NCBI GenBank assembly: GCA_023150455.1
Contig: JAKLKW010000006.1
Location: 43,051-107,050 of the forward strand
Direction: 5' to 3'
DNA: 64,000 bases
From: Alphaproteobacteria bacterium
GTDB lineage: Bacteria; Pseudomonadota; Alphaproteobacteria; JAEULC01
Below, piece by piece: positions 19,938-29,526 of the stretch (its first letter is position 1; each line of letters begins with the position of its first letter). Made by a program: the position numbers and the translations under genes. The notes under the pieces are model-generated. The model was not told where the DNA came from. It made no database searches and saw only the letters and a list, made by a program, of their open reading frames with translations.

Positions 19938-21374
19938 CTACACCGACAGCTTCTTCAGATCAGGCACCGGGCGCACGGTCTCCTTGTCGTCCTGCAGATG
20001 CGTCTCCAGCCCGTGCGCGATCGACAGCGTGCGGAAGTCGCCCTGGTGCGGGCCGACGAGCTGCAGGTGGAACGGCGTGCCGGTCGGCTCCAGGCCGCAG
20101 GGGATCGAGATCGCGGGATTGCCGGTCAGCGTGATCAGGTAGGTCGGCGCCAGCCAGTGGAAATAGGTGCGCAGCTTCTCGCCGTCGATCTGGTCCATGA
20201 AGAGCTGCTCGACCGGGAAGGGCGGCACCGACACGGTCGGGTAGATCATGACGTCGACCTTGTCGTAGAGCCCCTGGTAGGCGCGGAAGATCTGGGTCTG
20301 CCGCGCATGGGCGCGCGCCACGTCCTCGGCCGACTGCTGCAGCCCCTGCTCGACGTTGGCGACCACGTTCGGTCCGAGCTGGTCTTTCTTGGTGCGATAC
20401 TTCTCGAGATGCCCGGCCAGAAAATTCTGCGCGCGGATCACCTCGAAGCATTCGTCGGCGTCCTTCATGTCCGGATGCAGCTCGACGCAGGACTTGAACA
20501 CCGGCGCGATGTGCTTGATGCGCCGGGCGAAGGTCTCGCGCAGCCGCTTGTCGATCTTGGCCACGCCGCCGAAATCGACGCTGTAGCCGACACGCAAGGA
20601 CGACAGGTCGACCGGCGCCGGCACGCGGAACGAGGCCGGGTCGACCGGGTGCGAGTGCGGGTCGCGCGCGTCGAACGCCGACAAGGCCGCCAGCAGCAGC
20701 GCCGCGTCTGCCGTGTCGCGTCCCATCGGCCCGCGCACCGACAGGTTGGTCCAGCCGAGCGGGCGGCGCTCGGCCGGCACCAGGCCGGGCGAGGTGCGGA
20801 AGCCGACCACGCCGCAGAAGGCGGCGGGAATGCGCAAGCTGCCGCCGGTATCGGAGCCGGTGCAGATCGGCATCATGCCGGTGGCCAGCGCCACGGCCGA
20901 GCCACCCGACGAGCCGCCGCAGATGCGCGCCGGATCGAACGGATTGCGCGACGGCCCGTACACCTTGTTGGTCGTGTTGGCGCCGGCGCCGAACTCCGGC
21001 GTATTGGTCTTGCCCAGCACGATCGCGCCGGCGGCGCGGCAGGCGGCGACGTTGCGCTCGTCCCTGTTCGGCACGTGGTCCTTGAAGATGGGCGAGCCGT
21101 AGGTCGTGCGCAGTCCCTCGGTCTCCTCCAGGTCCTTCACGCCCAGCGGCAATCCGTGCAGCACGCCCAGCGCGTCGCCGCGCATCACAGCCTCCTCGGC
21201 CGCTTTGGCCTCCGCCTTGGCGCGGTCGACGCACATGGCGACCACGGCGTTGACGCGCGGGTTCACGCGCTCGATGCGCTTGAGGCACGAATCGAGCAGC
21301 TCGACGGGCGACAATTTCTTGGTGCCGATCAGCCGGCGTGCTTCGACGGCGGCGAGATCGCATGCCTCGGTCAT
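19938..21374 (-). CDS. Amidase (amidase signature family)
   Basis: LHGLPLGVKDLEETEGLRTTYGSP...; GKTNTPEFGAGANTTNKVYGPSRNPFDPARICGGSSGGSAVALATGMMPICTGSDTGGSLRIPAAFCGVVGFR. Confidence 0.97.
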   Translation of the reverse strand: MTEACDLAAVEARRLIGTKKLSPVELLDSCLKRIERVNPRVNAVVAMCVDRAKAEAKAAEEAVMRGDALGVLHGLPLGVKDLEETEGLRTTYGSPIFKDHVPNRDERNVAACRAAGAIVLGKTNTPEFGAGANTTNKVYGPSRNPFDPARICGGSSGGSAVALATGMMPICTGSDTGGSLRIPAAFCGVVGFRTSPGLVPAERRPLGWTNLSVRGPMGRDTADAALLLAALSAFDARDPHSHPVDPASFRVPAPVDLSSLRVGYSVDFGGVAKIDKRLRETFARRIKHIAPVFKSCVELHPDMKDADECFEVIRAQNFLAGHLEKYRTKKDQLGPNVVANVEQGLQQSAEDVARAHARQTQIFRAYQGLYDKVDVMIYPTVSVPPFPVEQLFMDQIDGEKLRTYFHWLAPTYLITLTGNPAISIPCGLEPTGTPFHLQLVGPHQGDFRTLSIAHGLETHLQDDKETVRPVPDLKKLSV

Positions 21375-22813
21375 CGGACGCTTTCCTCCATTGGAAACTT
21401 CATTTCACCCAGGTCCCAGAACAGGCCGGCCATGGCGCCGAGCGCCTCGCGCGCGACCGGCGCCAGCAGGTGCTCGTTCGGCGCGTGCTGCGAGCAGGCG
21501 GCGTAGGAGTGCGGCACCCAGATCGTGGGCAGGCCCAAGAGGTCGGCGAACACGTCGTTCGGCAGCGAGCCGCCGAGATTGGGCAGCACGGCCGGCTTCT
21601 TGCGCGTGGTCGCGGCGATCGAGGCGACGGCGAAGCGGACCCAGGGATGATCCGGCTCCAGCCGCGTCGCCGGGAAGCTGTCCTGACGCGCGCGGGCAAG
21701 CTTGATCTGCTTGAAGCCGGCCGCGTCGAGATGGCGGCGGAGCGCCGGCAGGATGTCATCGGGCCTGGTGCCGACCACGAAGCGCAGCTGGCAATGCGCG
21801 GTCGCGCGCGGCGGGATCGCGTTGACCGGCGCGTCGGGGTTGCCGGTGCGGAAAGCCAGTACCTCGAAGCTGTTCCAGCCATAGACGCGCTCGGCCGGCG
21901 TCAGCCCCGGCTCGCCCCAATCGGCGTCGATGGCCGGCCCGTCGCTGCCGCCGTCGACCTCGATGTCGGCGAGCGCGGCGCGCACCGCGTTGGAGATCGG
22001 CTTGGGCCGCCAGCCCTGGACGCGGATTTCGCCCTTGGGCCCGGCGATCGACGCGATCGCGTGCGCCAGCACGATCCCCGGGTTCGCCAGCAGCCCGCCC
22101 CAGTTGCCGGAGTGGTGCCCGCCGGCGCGCAGGTCCAGGCTGATGTCGAAGTTGAACACGCCGCGCGAGCCGAGGAACACGGTCGGCCGCTCCGGCCTGA
22201 CGCGCGGTCCGTCCGAGGCGATCAGCACGTCGGCCTTGAGCGCCGCCCTGTTCCCGGCGCACACCTCGCGCAGGCCCGGCGAGCCGATCTCCTCGCCGGT
22301 CTCGAGCAGCAGCTTGAGGTTGAAGCCGAGGCGCCCGCGCGTCGCGAGCACCGCTTCCAGCGCGCCCAGGTTGATCGAGTGCTGGCCCTTGTTGTCGGCG
22401 GTCCCGCGCCCGTACCAGCGGTCGCCCTCGCGCGCGAGCTTCCACGGCGACAGGCCGGCGCGCCATTGCTCGTCCTGGCCGCGAATCACGTCGGCATGGC
22501 CGTAGGAGAACACGGTCGGCCGGCCTTCGTCCTCGATCCGCTCGGCCACGAGGAAGGGCCCGCCGCGCCCGGTCGGGTTCGCCAGCACCCGGCAGCCGAA
22601 GCCCATCGCCTCCAGTCGGCCGCGCATCTCCTCGTCGAGGTAGCGCCGGAACGCGTCGCCGCGGTCGTCGCGCTGGCTCTCGGTGGGAATGGCGACGCGG
22701 CGGGCGAGATCGGCCTCGAACCCGCCCCCGTCGAAATACGCCTCGGCGCGCGCGATCGCGGCCCTGCGGCTCATGCTCGTCCCCCTGCCGGCCGATTTGA
22801 GGGCGGCTACCAT
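21371..22813 (-). CDS. M20 family metallopeptidase (dipeptidase/deacylase)
   Basis: PTVFSYGHADVIRGQDEQWRAGLSPWKLAREGDRWYGRGTADNKGQHSINLGAL...; LLLETGEEIGSPGLREV. Confidence 0.95.
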   Translation of the reverse strand: MVAALKSAGRGTSMSRRAAIARAEAYFDGGGFEADLARRVAIPTESQRDDRGDAFRRYLDEEMRGRLEAMGFGCRVLANPTGRGGPFLVAERIEDEGRPTVFSYGHADVIRGQDEQWRAGLSPWKLAREGDRWYGRGTADNKGQHSINLGALEAVLATRGRLGFNLKLLLETGEEIGSPGLREVCAGNRAALKADVLIASDGPRVRPERPTVFLGSRGVFNFDISLDLRAGGHHSGNWGGLLANPGIVLAHAIASIAGPKGEIRVQGWRPKPISNAVRAALADIEVDGGSDGPAIDADWGEPGLTPAERVYGWNSFEVLAFRTGNPDAPVNAIPPRATAHCQLRFVVGTRPDDILPALRRHLDAAGFKQIKLARARQDSFPATRLEPDHPWVRFAVASIAATTRKKPAVLPNLGGSLPNDVFADLLGLPTIWVPHSYAACSQHAPNEHLLAPVAREALGAMAGLFWDLGEMKFPMEESVR

Positions 22814-22910
22814 GGCACCGGCACGTCCCCGCTGTCGAGGAACGCCGCCGCGAAGGCCGGGTTCTCCAGGAGTTTGCGGTCGCGATTTGGGCCGGAAGCC
22901 TATATATTGT

Positions 22911-22941
22911 GATACTGGGGTATCGTGATCCCAAGATCACG
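22911..22941 (+). promoter_or_regulatory. Two abutting small palindromes upstream of the EPS PCP gene
   Basis: GATAC-TGGG-GTATC (22911-22924) then CGTGATC-CCAA-GATCACG (22924-22941), preceded by AT-rich CTATATATTGT. Confidence 0.5.
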
Positions 22942-22966
22942 TTGATTCGGGGCAACCGGGGCACTT

Positions 22967-24583
22967 GTGGCAGGCAGGGCCGGAACCAGACTGGCCAGCT
23001 GGACCGAGGAAGGCGACGTCATCGTCGAGGCGCCGCGCGGCGCCGCGCCCGAAGGGCCGTTCACGACTCCGCACTTCACCGTCCGCGACGTGCTGACGGT
23101 GGTGTTCTTCGACCGCTGGGCCATCTTCACCGCCTTCCTCGTTCCGATCCTGCTCGGCATCGGCGCGGCCTTCCTCGCCAAGACGACCTACGAGGCCGAG
23201 GCAAGGCTGCTGGTGCTGCTCGGCCGCGAATACGTGCTCCGGCCCGAGGTCGGCGAGGCGGTGCCGGGCTTGAGCTTCGACCGCGAGCAGATCGTCAAGG
23301 CCGAGCTCGAGATCCTCGGCAGCCGCGAGCTGAAGGCGGAGGTGATCCGCACGGTCGGGCTCGAGGAGCTGTACCCGTCGATCCGCGACACCGGCATCGC
23401 CGCGACCACGGGCAAGCGCCGCCCGCGCGCCGTCGACCTTGCGGTCGACCGCTTCGAGAAGGACCTGAAGCTGACGCCGGTGCAGGGCTCGAGCGTGATC
23501 CAGCTCGCCTATCGCCACGCCGACCCGAACATCGCCGCCGAGGCGCTGAACCTGCTGGTCCGCTTCTACATGGAGAAGCGGCGCGAGGTGTTCAGCCAGA
23601 CCCGCTCGGGCGTGATCCAGGAGCAGCGCGACCAGTACGCGCAGCGCCTGAAGGAAGCCGAGCAGCGTCTGCAGGATTTCCGCGACAAGAACAAGATCGC
23701 CAACATCGAGGAGCAGACGAACCTGCTGCTGCGCCAGGAGTCCGAGCAGGTGAACGCGCAGCTGCAGCTCGACGAGCGCATCCGCGGCTTCGAGGCGCAG
23801 GTGCAGGGCCTCAAGCGCCAGATCGCGCAGACGCCGGCGCAGATCCTGCTGTCGAACGAGAACACGCGCACGCAGTCGCTCGACTCCGCGCGCGCCACGC
23901 TGATGGGACTCGAGCTGCGCCGGCGCGACCTGCTGACCAAGTACAAGGAAAGCTCGCGCGTGATCGCCGACATCGACGCGCAGATCGCCCAGGCGCGCCA
24001 GTTCCTGCAGACGGACGAGCCGCGTGCGGGCGACAGCGTGCGCTATGGCCGCAACCTGGTGCTGGACGACCTGGAGCGCGATCTCGCTCGTCTCGAGGCC
24101 GAGCTGCAGGGTTCGCGCGCGCGCAAGAGCGAGATCGAAAGCAACATCCGCAAGGCGCGCGAGCGCATCGCCGCACTGGCGCAGCAGGACCAGGAGTTCC
24201 GCGCGCTGGAGCGCGAGCGCACCATTCTCGAGGACAGCTACCGCACCTACACGACGCGGCTGGAAGAGGCCAAGATCACCGAGGAGTTCGACAAGAACAA
24301 GAGCGCCAACAACGTGCGCGTGATCGCCTCGGCCGAGCCGCCGAGCGTCGGCTCCAGCCTGCGCCTGCCGATCCTCGCGGCTTCGGTGTTCCTCGGCCTG
24401 CTGGCGGCGCTGGCGACGGCCTTCGTGGTGGCGCAGATGCGCCAGACCTACCTGACGCCCGAGGACGTCGAGCGCTCGCTCGGACTGCCGGTGCTGCTGG
24501 CCGTGCCGCAGCGCGGCGGCGGCGCCGTGCGGCGGGCGCGCCTCGGCCGGCGTTTCTGGGATCGGGGCGAGAGCGCGCCATGA
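22967..24583 (+). CDS. Exopolysaccharide polysaccharide co-polymerase (GumC/Wzz-like)
   Basis: N-terminal TM segment (RWAIFTAFLVPILLGIGAAFLAKTTYEAEARLLVLLG), long coiled-coil region, C-terminal TM (LRLPILAASVFLGLLAALATAFVVAQM). Confidence 0.9.
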   Translation: MAGRAGTRLASWTEEGDVIVEAPRGAAPEGPFTTPHFTVRDVLTVVFFDRWAIFTAFLVPILLGIGAAFLAKTTYEAEARLLVLLGREYVLRPEVGEAVPGLSFDREQIVKAELEILGSRELKAEVIRTVGLEELYPSIRDTGIAATTGKRRPRAVDLAVDRFEKDLKLTPVQGSSVIQLAYRHADPNIAAEALNLLVRFYMEKRREVFSQTRSGVIQEQRDQYAQRLKEAEQRLQDFRDKNKIANIEEQTNLLLRQESEQVNAQLQLDERIRGFEAQVQGLKRQIAQTPAQILLSNENTRTQSLDSARATLMGLELRRRDLLTKYKESSRVIADIDAQIAQARQFLQTDEPRAGDSVRYGRNLVLDDLERDLARLEAELQGSRARKSEIESNIRKARERIAALAQQDQEFRALERERTILEDSYRTYTTRLEEAKITEEFDKNKSANNVRVIASAEPPSVGSSLRLPILAASVFLGLLAALATAFVVAQMRQTYLTPEDVERSLGLPVLLAVPQRGGGAVRRARLGRRFWDRGESAP

Positions 24584-25341
24584 CCGTCGACTTCGAGCTG
24601 CCTTCCGCCGAGGCGGGTCCGCCGCCGCAGCGCGGCGCGCCCGACGGGCCCGAGGTGCTGACGGCGCAGGAGGCGCTGAAGCTGCTCTACCTCACCTATC
24701 GCTCGGTCAAGGCGCGCGGCCGCAAGCTGGGATTCGTGCGCGTGCTGTTCGTGTCGGCCAACCGAGGCGAGGGCACCTCGACGATCGCGCGCGACTTCGC
24801 CCTGGTGGCCGCTTCGCGCGCCCATGACCGCGTGCTGCTGATGGACCTCGCCATGCCGGTCAACGGCCAGTTGCGGCGCGCCCAGACCGGCGGCCACATC
24901 TCGGGGCTCGCCGACATCCCGTCGATCGAGCTGGGGCTGCCGGTGGAGCGGCCGCAAGGCCCGAGCGACGACGCCGACGGCGTGGCCACGTGGCTGCGCT
25001 TCCATCGCGTGCGCAACTCCTCGCTCTTCGTCTCCGAGCGGCACGAAGCCGCCAAGCCGCCGGGCGAGGAGCCGCCGGGAATGGCGGAATTCTGGGAGCG
25101 CATGCGCCAGGAATTCGAGCTGGTCGTGATCGACTGCCCCTCCATCTCGGAGTCGTTCGACCCCATCATGCTGGCGAGCCAGATGGACGCCGTGGTGCTG
25201 GTGGTCGCGGCCGAGTCGACGCGCGCGCCGGTGGCGCAGAACCTGCGCGACCGCATCGCCGAGGTCGGCGGCCCGATCGTCGGCGTGGTCCTGAACCGCC
25301 GCCGCTTCCATATCCCCGAGTTCCTGTATCGGCGACTGTAG
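24580..25341 (+). CDS. BY-kinase/CpsD-like P-loop ATPase with degenerate Walker A
   Basis: Within ORF 22909..25341; ATG overlaps the upstream stop. FVRVLFVSANRGEGTSTIARDFALVAASRAHDRVLLMDLAMP...; LVVIDCPSISESFDPIMLASQMDAVVLVVAAESTRAP. Confidence 0.82.
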   Translation: MTVDFELPSAEAGPPPQRGAPDGPEVLTAQEALKLLYLTYRSVKARGRKLGFVRVLFVSANRGEGTSTIARDFALVAASRAHDRVLLMDLAMPVNGQLRRAQTGGHISGLADIPSIELGLPVERPQGPSDDADGVATWLRFHRVRNSSLFVSERHEAAKPPGEEPPGMAEFWERMRQEFELVVIDCPSISESFDPIMLASQMDAVVLVVAAESTRAPVAQNLRDRIAEVGGPIVGVVLNRRRFHIPEFLYRRL

Positions 25342-26418
25342 ATGCGCGTTCTGATGGCCACGCCGGGCGGACGGCGCGGCAAAGGGGGCATGACCAGCCT
25401 GGTGAACTATCTCGTCGACGCGCTGCCGGCGCGGCTGCCCGGCGTTGGCGTCGACGTCGTCGACACCTACGGCCCCGGCCGGTTCTGGCTGATGCCGCTC
25501 TATTTCGCCGGCGGCGTCGTGCAAGTGATCGCGGCCCGGCTCGGCGGGCAGGTCGACCTGCTGCACATCCACATGGCGCATTACGGCAGCGCCGTGCGCA
25601 AGCTGCTGTTGGCTCTGGTGGCGACGCTGCTGGGCGTGCGAACCGTCATGCACATGCACGGCTCCGACTTCCACGTCTACTACCGCGCTCTGCCACGCTG
25701 GTACCGGCGCGCGCTCGTCGCGGTCCTGCGGCGCTGCGAGCGCGTCGTGGTGATCGGGGAATTCTGGCGCGGCTTCGTCGTCGAGGAGCTGGGGCTCGAT
25801 CCCAGGCGCGTCGTGCTGATCCACAACGGCGTGCCGCGGCCCGATGCACCGCGCGGGCCGCCTGCGGCCGGAGCGGCGCCGAAGCTCCTGATGCTGGGCG
25901 AGCTGGGGCCGCGCAAGGGAACGCCGGAGCTGATCGCCGCCCTGGCGACGCCGGCGTTGCGCGCGCGCGCGTGGACCGCGACGCTCGCCGGCAACGGCCT
26001 GGTCGAGCAATACCGCGCCGAGGTCGCCGCGCTCGGCCTCGCCGACCGCATCGCGCTGCCGGGCTGGCAGAGCGGCCCGCAGGTCAGGGCGCTGCTGGCC
26101 GCTTCCGACCTGTTCGTCCTGCCGTCGCGCCTCGAGGGCCTGCCGGTGGCGATCCTCGAGGCGATGGCCGGCGGCGTGGCCGTCATCGCCACGCCGGTCG
26201 GCGCCATCGGCGACGCCATCGTCGACGGCGAGACCGGCCTCCTGGTGCCGCCCGGCGACGTCGCCGCGCTCGGCGCCGCGATCGGCCGCCTCATCGACGA
26301 TGCGGCCCTGCGCGCGCGCTTGGCGGCCAACGCGTGCGCGCGCTTCGAGGCGATGTTCACGATCGACCGCACCGCCGACGCGGTCGCGGCGTTGTATCGC
26401 GCGATCGGCGTCGCCTGA
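25342..26418 (+). CDS. Glycosyltransferase family 4
   Basis: MRVLMATPGGRRGKGGMTSLVNYLVDAL...; LVLIHNGVPRP-type linker; SDLFVLPSRLEGLPVAILEAMAGGVAVIATPVGAIGDAIVDGETGLLVPPGD. Confidence 0.94.
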   Translation: MRVLMATPGGRRGKGGMTSLVNYLVDALPARLPGVGVDVVDTYGPGRFWLMPLYFAGGVVQVIAARLGGQVDLLHIHMAHYGSAVRKLLLALVATLLGVRTVMHMHGSDFHVYYRALPRWYRRALVAVLRRCERVVVIGEFWRGFVVEELGLDPRRVVLIHNGVPRPDAPRGPPAAGAAPKLLMLGELGPRKGTPELIAALATPALRARAWTATLAGNGLVEQYRAEVAALGLADRIALPGWQSGPQVRALLAASDLFVLPSRLEGLPVAILEAMAGGVAVIATPVGAIGDAIVDGETGLLVPPGDVAALGAAIGRLIDDAALRARLAANACARFEAMFTIDRTADAVAALYRAIGVA

Positions 26419-26444
26419 TCGCGCGGCGCGCCGGCGACGATGAT

Positions 26445-28301
26445 CTACGCCGCCAACCTGTACTCGCGCTGGAACAGCTCCAGCATCAGCATCTGCCACA
26501 CCAGCTTTTCGTGGTTCTGCCTGCCCGACAGATGCTCGTCCAGCGCCGCGTCGAGCCGGCCGGGGCGATAGAACGGGCGCGTCGCGGCACCCGGCCCCAG
26601 CATGTCGGTGAGGAAGGGCCGCATCTCGTTGCGGAACCACTCGTTGACGGGCATGCGGAAGCCGGATTTCGGGCGCTCGATGATGCTGCGCGGCAGGATC
26701 TTCTCGGCCACGCGGCGCAGGATCCATTTGCCCGTGAGCCCGTGCAGGCGCCAGGAATCGGGCAGGGTCGAAGCGAACGCGGCCAGGTCGTGGTCGAGAA
26801 ACGGCATGCGCGATTCCAGCGACGCGCCCATGGTCATGCGGTCGCCGCGCTCCAGGAGATTGTCCGGCAGCCACACGGTCTGGTCGAAGGCGAGGATGCG
26901 CCGCAGCGCGCCGTTGGCCGGATCGTCGTAGGGGATGTCGTAGCGCGGCCGCGCGACCGTCGAGAGCTCGGCCTGTTCCTTGGCCGACAGCGCGCCGAAC
27001 CAGCGGATCATGCGCTCGGTGAAGTCGCGCTCTCCCAGGCTGGCGGCCGCGGTCTTGATGCGGCGGAAGCCATAGGGCAGCGCGCGCAGCACCGGCTCGA
27101 CGATCAGGTCGTGCGCGCCGCCCGGCACGATGGCCTGGTAGAGCGAGGCATAGCGGTCATAGGCGTGCTTGGGATAGCCGGCGAGGATCTCGTCCGATCC
27201 CTCGCCGGTCAGCACGACCTTCAGCGTCGTCACCGCCATGCGGCTCAACAGCAGGATCGGCAGGTCGGCCGGCTCGCTGACCGGCGCGTCGCGGTAGCGC
27301 GTGGCGTCGACCAGCCCGTCGATCAGCTCCCCGGTCGAGAACAGCACCGGGTGGTGATCGCAGCCGAGCTGCCGGGCCACGAGATTGGCGTGCGGCAGCT
27401 CGCTGTACCGTGCCTCGGCGAAGCCGATCGAGTAGGTCGAGACCGGCCGCCCGGTGCGGCGCGCCATCAGCGCGACGACGGTCGAGGAATCGAGCCCGCC
27501 CGAAAGGAACGCGCCCAGCGGCACGTCCGCCACCAGGCGCCGCGTCACCGCCTGGTCGAGCAGGCGCTCGAACTCGGGCAGCGGATCGCCGCGCGCCGTA
27601 CCTTGCGCCGGCACGGTGTCGGGCGGCTTGTACCAGGTCGTAACCGTGTCTCGCCCGCCTTCCCAGACCAGCATCTGGCCGGGGCCGAGCTTGACGATGT
27701 CGCGGAACAGCGTGCGCGGGCCGGGCACGTAGCGGAACGCGAAGTAGAGCCCGAGCGCCTCGTGATCGAGTCGCCGCTCGACCCCGGGCAGCTCCAGCAG
27801 CGCCTTGATCTCGGATGCGAAGGCGACGAGCCCATCGCGGCGGTGGAGGAAGACCGGCTTCTTGCCGAAGCGGTCGCGCACGACCAGCAGACGCTCGCGG
27901 ATCGGATCCCACAATGCGAAGGCGAACATGCCGGCCAGCCGTTCGACGAAGCGGTCGCCCCAGTGGCGATAGCCCTCGAGCAGGATCTCCGTGTCGCTGT
28001 TGGTGCGGAACGTGACGCCCGCCGCCTGCAGCTCTTGCTTCAGCTCGCGGTAGTTATAGATCTCGCCGTTGAAGGTGACGGACGTGCCGTCCTCGGCCAG
28101 CATCGGCTGCGCGCCGCCAGCGAGGTCGATGATCGCCAGGCGCAGATGACCGAACCCGACGCGCCAGCCGGACCGCGCGTCTGCGTGGTAGAGCCCGTCG
28201 CCGTCCGGCCCGCGATGGCGCATCACGTCGATCATCGCCTGCGCGGTCGAATCGGCGAGCCCGATGTCCCTGCGCGCGATCCAGCCGGCGATGCCGCACA
28301 T
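26445..28301 (-). CDS. asnB: Asparagine synthase (glutamine-hydrolysing)-like amidotransferase in EPS locus
   Basis: MCGIAGWIARRDIGLADSTAQAMIDVMRHRGPDGDGLY...; FNGEIYNYRELKQEL; VPLGAFLSGGLDSSTVVALMAR; RDAPVSEPADLPILLLSRMAVTTLKVVLTGEGSDEILAGY. Confidence 0.95.
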   Translation of the reverse strand: MCGIAGWIARRDIGLADSTAQAMIDVMRHRGPDGDGLYHADARSGWRVGFGHLRLAIIDLAGGAQPMLAEDGTSVTFNGEIYNYRELKQELQAAGVTFRTNSDTEILLEGYRHWGDRFVERLAGMFAFALWDPIRERLLVVRDRFGKKPVFLHRRDGLVAFASEIKALLELPGVERRLDHEALGLYFAFRYVPGPRTLFRDIVKLGPGQMLVWEGGRDTVTTWYKPPDTVPAQGTARGDPLPEFERLLDQAVTRRLVADVPLGAFLSGGLDSSTVVALMARRTGRPVSTYSIGFAEARYSELPHANLVARQLGCDHHPVLFSTGELIDGLVDATRYRDAPVSEPADLPILLLSRMAVTTLKVVLTGEGSDEILAGYPKHAYDRYASLYQAIVPGGAHDLIVEPVLRALPYGFRRIKTAAASLGERDFTERMIRWFGALSAKEQAELSTVARPRYDIPYDDPANGALRRILAFDQTVWLPDNLLERGDRMTMGASLESRMPFLDHDLAAFASTLPDSWRLHGLTGKWILRRVAEKILPRSIIERPKSGFRMPVNEWFRNEMRPFLTDMLGPGAATRPFYRPGRLDAALDEHLSGRQNHEKLVWQMLMLELFQREYRLAA

Positions 28302-28316
28302 GGTTCGCTGCCGCTG

Positions 28317-29525
28317 CTATCGCCACAAGGACGCGTAGGCGTCCAGGTAGACCCGGCGGTGGTCCTTCCAATCGAACGCCTGCTCGACGCGCCGGCGTGC
28401 CGCTTCGCCCATCGCCCGGCAGCGCGCGGGGTCGTCGAGCAGCGCCAGCATCGCATCGGCGAGCGCGGCCGGGTCGTTGCCGCGCCCGGCATAGACCGCG
28501 GCGTCGCCGGCGATCTCGCGGCCCTCGGTCAGGTCGAACATGACCGTCGGCAGCTCGACCGCCATGTATTCCAGCACCTTGTTCATGGTCAGCTTGTCGT
28601 TGAAGCCGTTCCACGGATCGGGGCAGGCGCCGATATCGGCCGATGACAAGGCGGTCAGCAGCGCATCGCCGCGCAGGAAGCCGGTGAAGGTGACGTGGCC
28701 GCCGAGGTCGAGCGCGCGCGCCAGCGCCTGCAGCTTGTCGTATTCCGGCCCGTCCCCGACCAGCAGGAAATGCAGGTCGCGGCGCTGGCGCCGGTGCACC
28801 GCCTCGTGCGCGGCCCCGAGCAGCAGGTCGACGCCGTCCTGCGAGCCCATGATGCCGATATAGACGACGACCTTGGCCGCGCCCTTGCGCAAGGCGGGAT
28901 CGGCGGCGACGCGGCGCATCTTCTGCAGATCCGGGCAGCTGCGCACCAGGTGCACGCGGTCGGCCGGCTTGCCGCAGCGCTCGACCGCGATGCGGCGCAG
29001 CGCCTCGCTCGTCGTGATCACCATGTCGGCCGACCGGATCGACATGCGCTCGAACAGCAGCGTCAGCCGGTGTATCGCCGCCTGGCCGGGGAACTTGACC
29101 TGGAACAGCTCGGCGAACGGGTCGTGATGGTCGAACACGAACTTGCGGCCGAACAGCACGCGGAACGGCCAGGCGACCAGCCAGATCGAATCGGGCGGAT
29201 TGCAGGCCTGGATCACGTCGAAGCCGCGCGTCAGGAAGATGCGCCAGGCAAGCCGGACCTGGCAGAGCAGCGCCGTCGCGTATTCCAGCACGAAGCCCGC
29301 GATGCCGCTGGCGTCGAGCGGCAGCCAGTGCCGGTAGATGTGGACCCCGTCGATGACCTCATGGCCCTTGTCGTAGCCGCGGCCCTTGGGGCAGATCACC
29401 GAGACCTCGCAGCCGGCATTGCGCAGCGCCTGGCATTCCTGCCAGACGCGCCGGTCCGGCGGTACCGGCAGGTTCTCGACGATGATGAGGACGCGCCTGC
29501 CCCCGATATTCGCGGCGTGCCCCAT
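28317..29525 (-). CDS. Glycosyltransferase family 4
   Basis: GRRVLIIVENLPVPPDRRVWQECQALRNAGCEVSVICPKG...; FVFDHHDPFAELFQVKF; GFNDKLTMNKVLEYMAVELPTVMFDLTEGREIAGDAAVYAGRGNDPAALADAM. Confidence 0.93.
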   Translation of the reverse strand: MGHAANIGGRRVLIIVENLPVPPDRRVWQECQALRNAGCEVSVICPKGRGYDKGHEVIDGVHIYRHWLPLDASGIAGFVLEYATALLCQVRLAWRIFLTRGFDVIQACNPPDSIWLVAWPFRVLFGRKFVFDHHDPFAELFQVKFPGQAAIHRLTLLFERMSIRSADMVITTSEALRRIAVERCGKPADRVHLVRSCPDLQKMRRVAADPALRKGAAKVVVYIGIMGSQDGVDLLLGAAHEAVHRRQRRDLHFLLVGDGPEYDKLQALARALDLGGHVTFTGFLRGDALLTALSSADIGACPDPWNGFNDKLTMNKVLEYMAVELPTVMFDLTEGREIAGDAAVYAGRGNDPAALADAMLALLDDPARCRAMGEAARRRVEQAFDWKDHRRVYLDAYASLWR

Positions 29526-29526
29526 G

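Noticed and set aside
24990-28646. 1218-aa plus-strand ORF
   Set aside because: Spans several real genes in other frames (GT4, asnB opposite strand); composition typical of antisense GC-rich frames.
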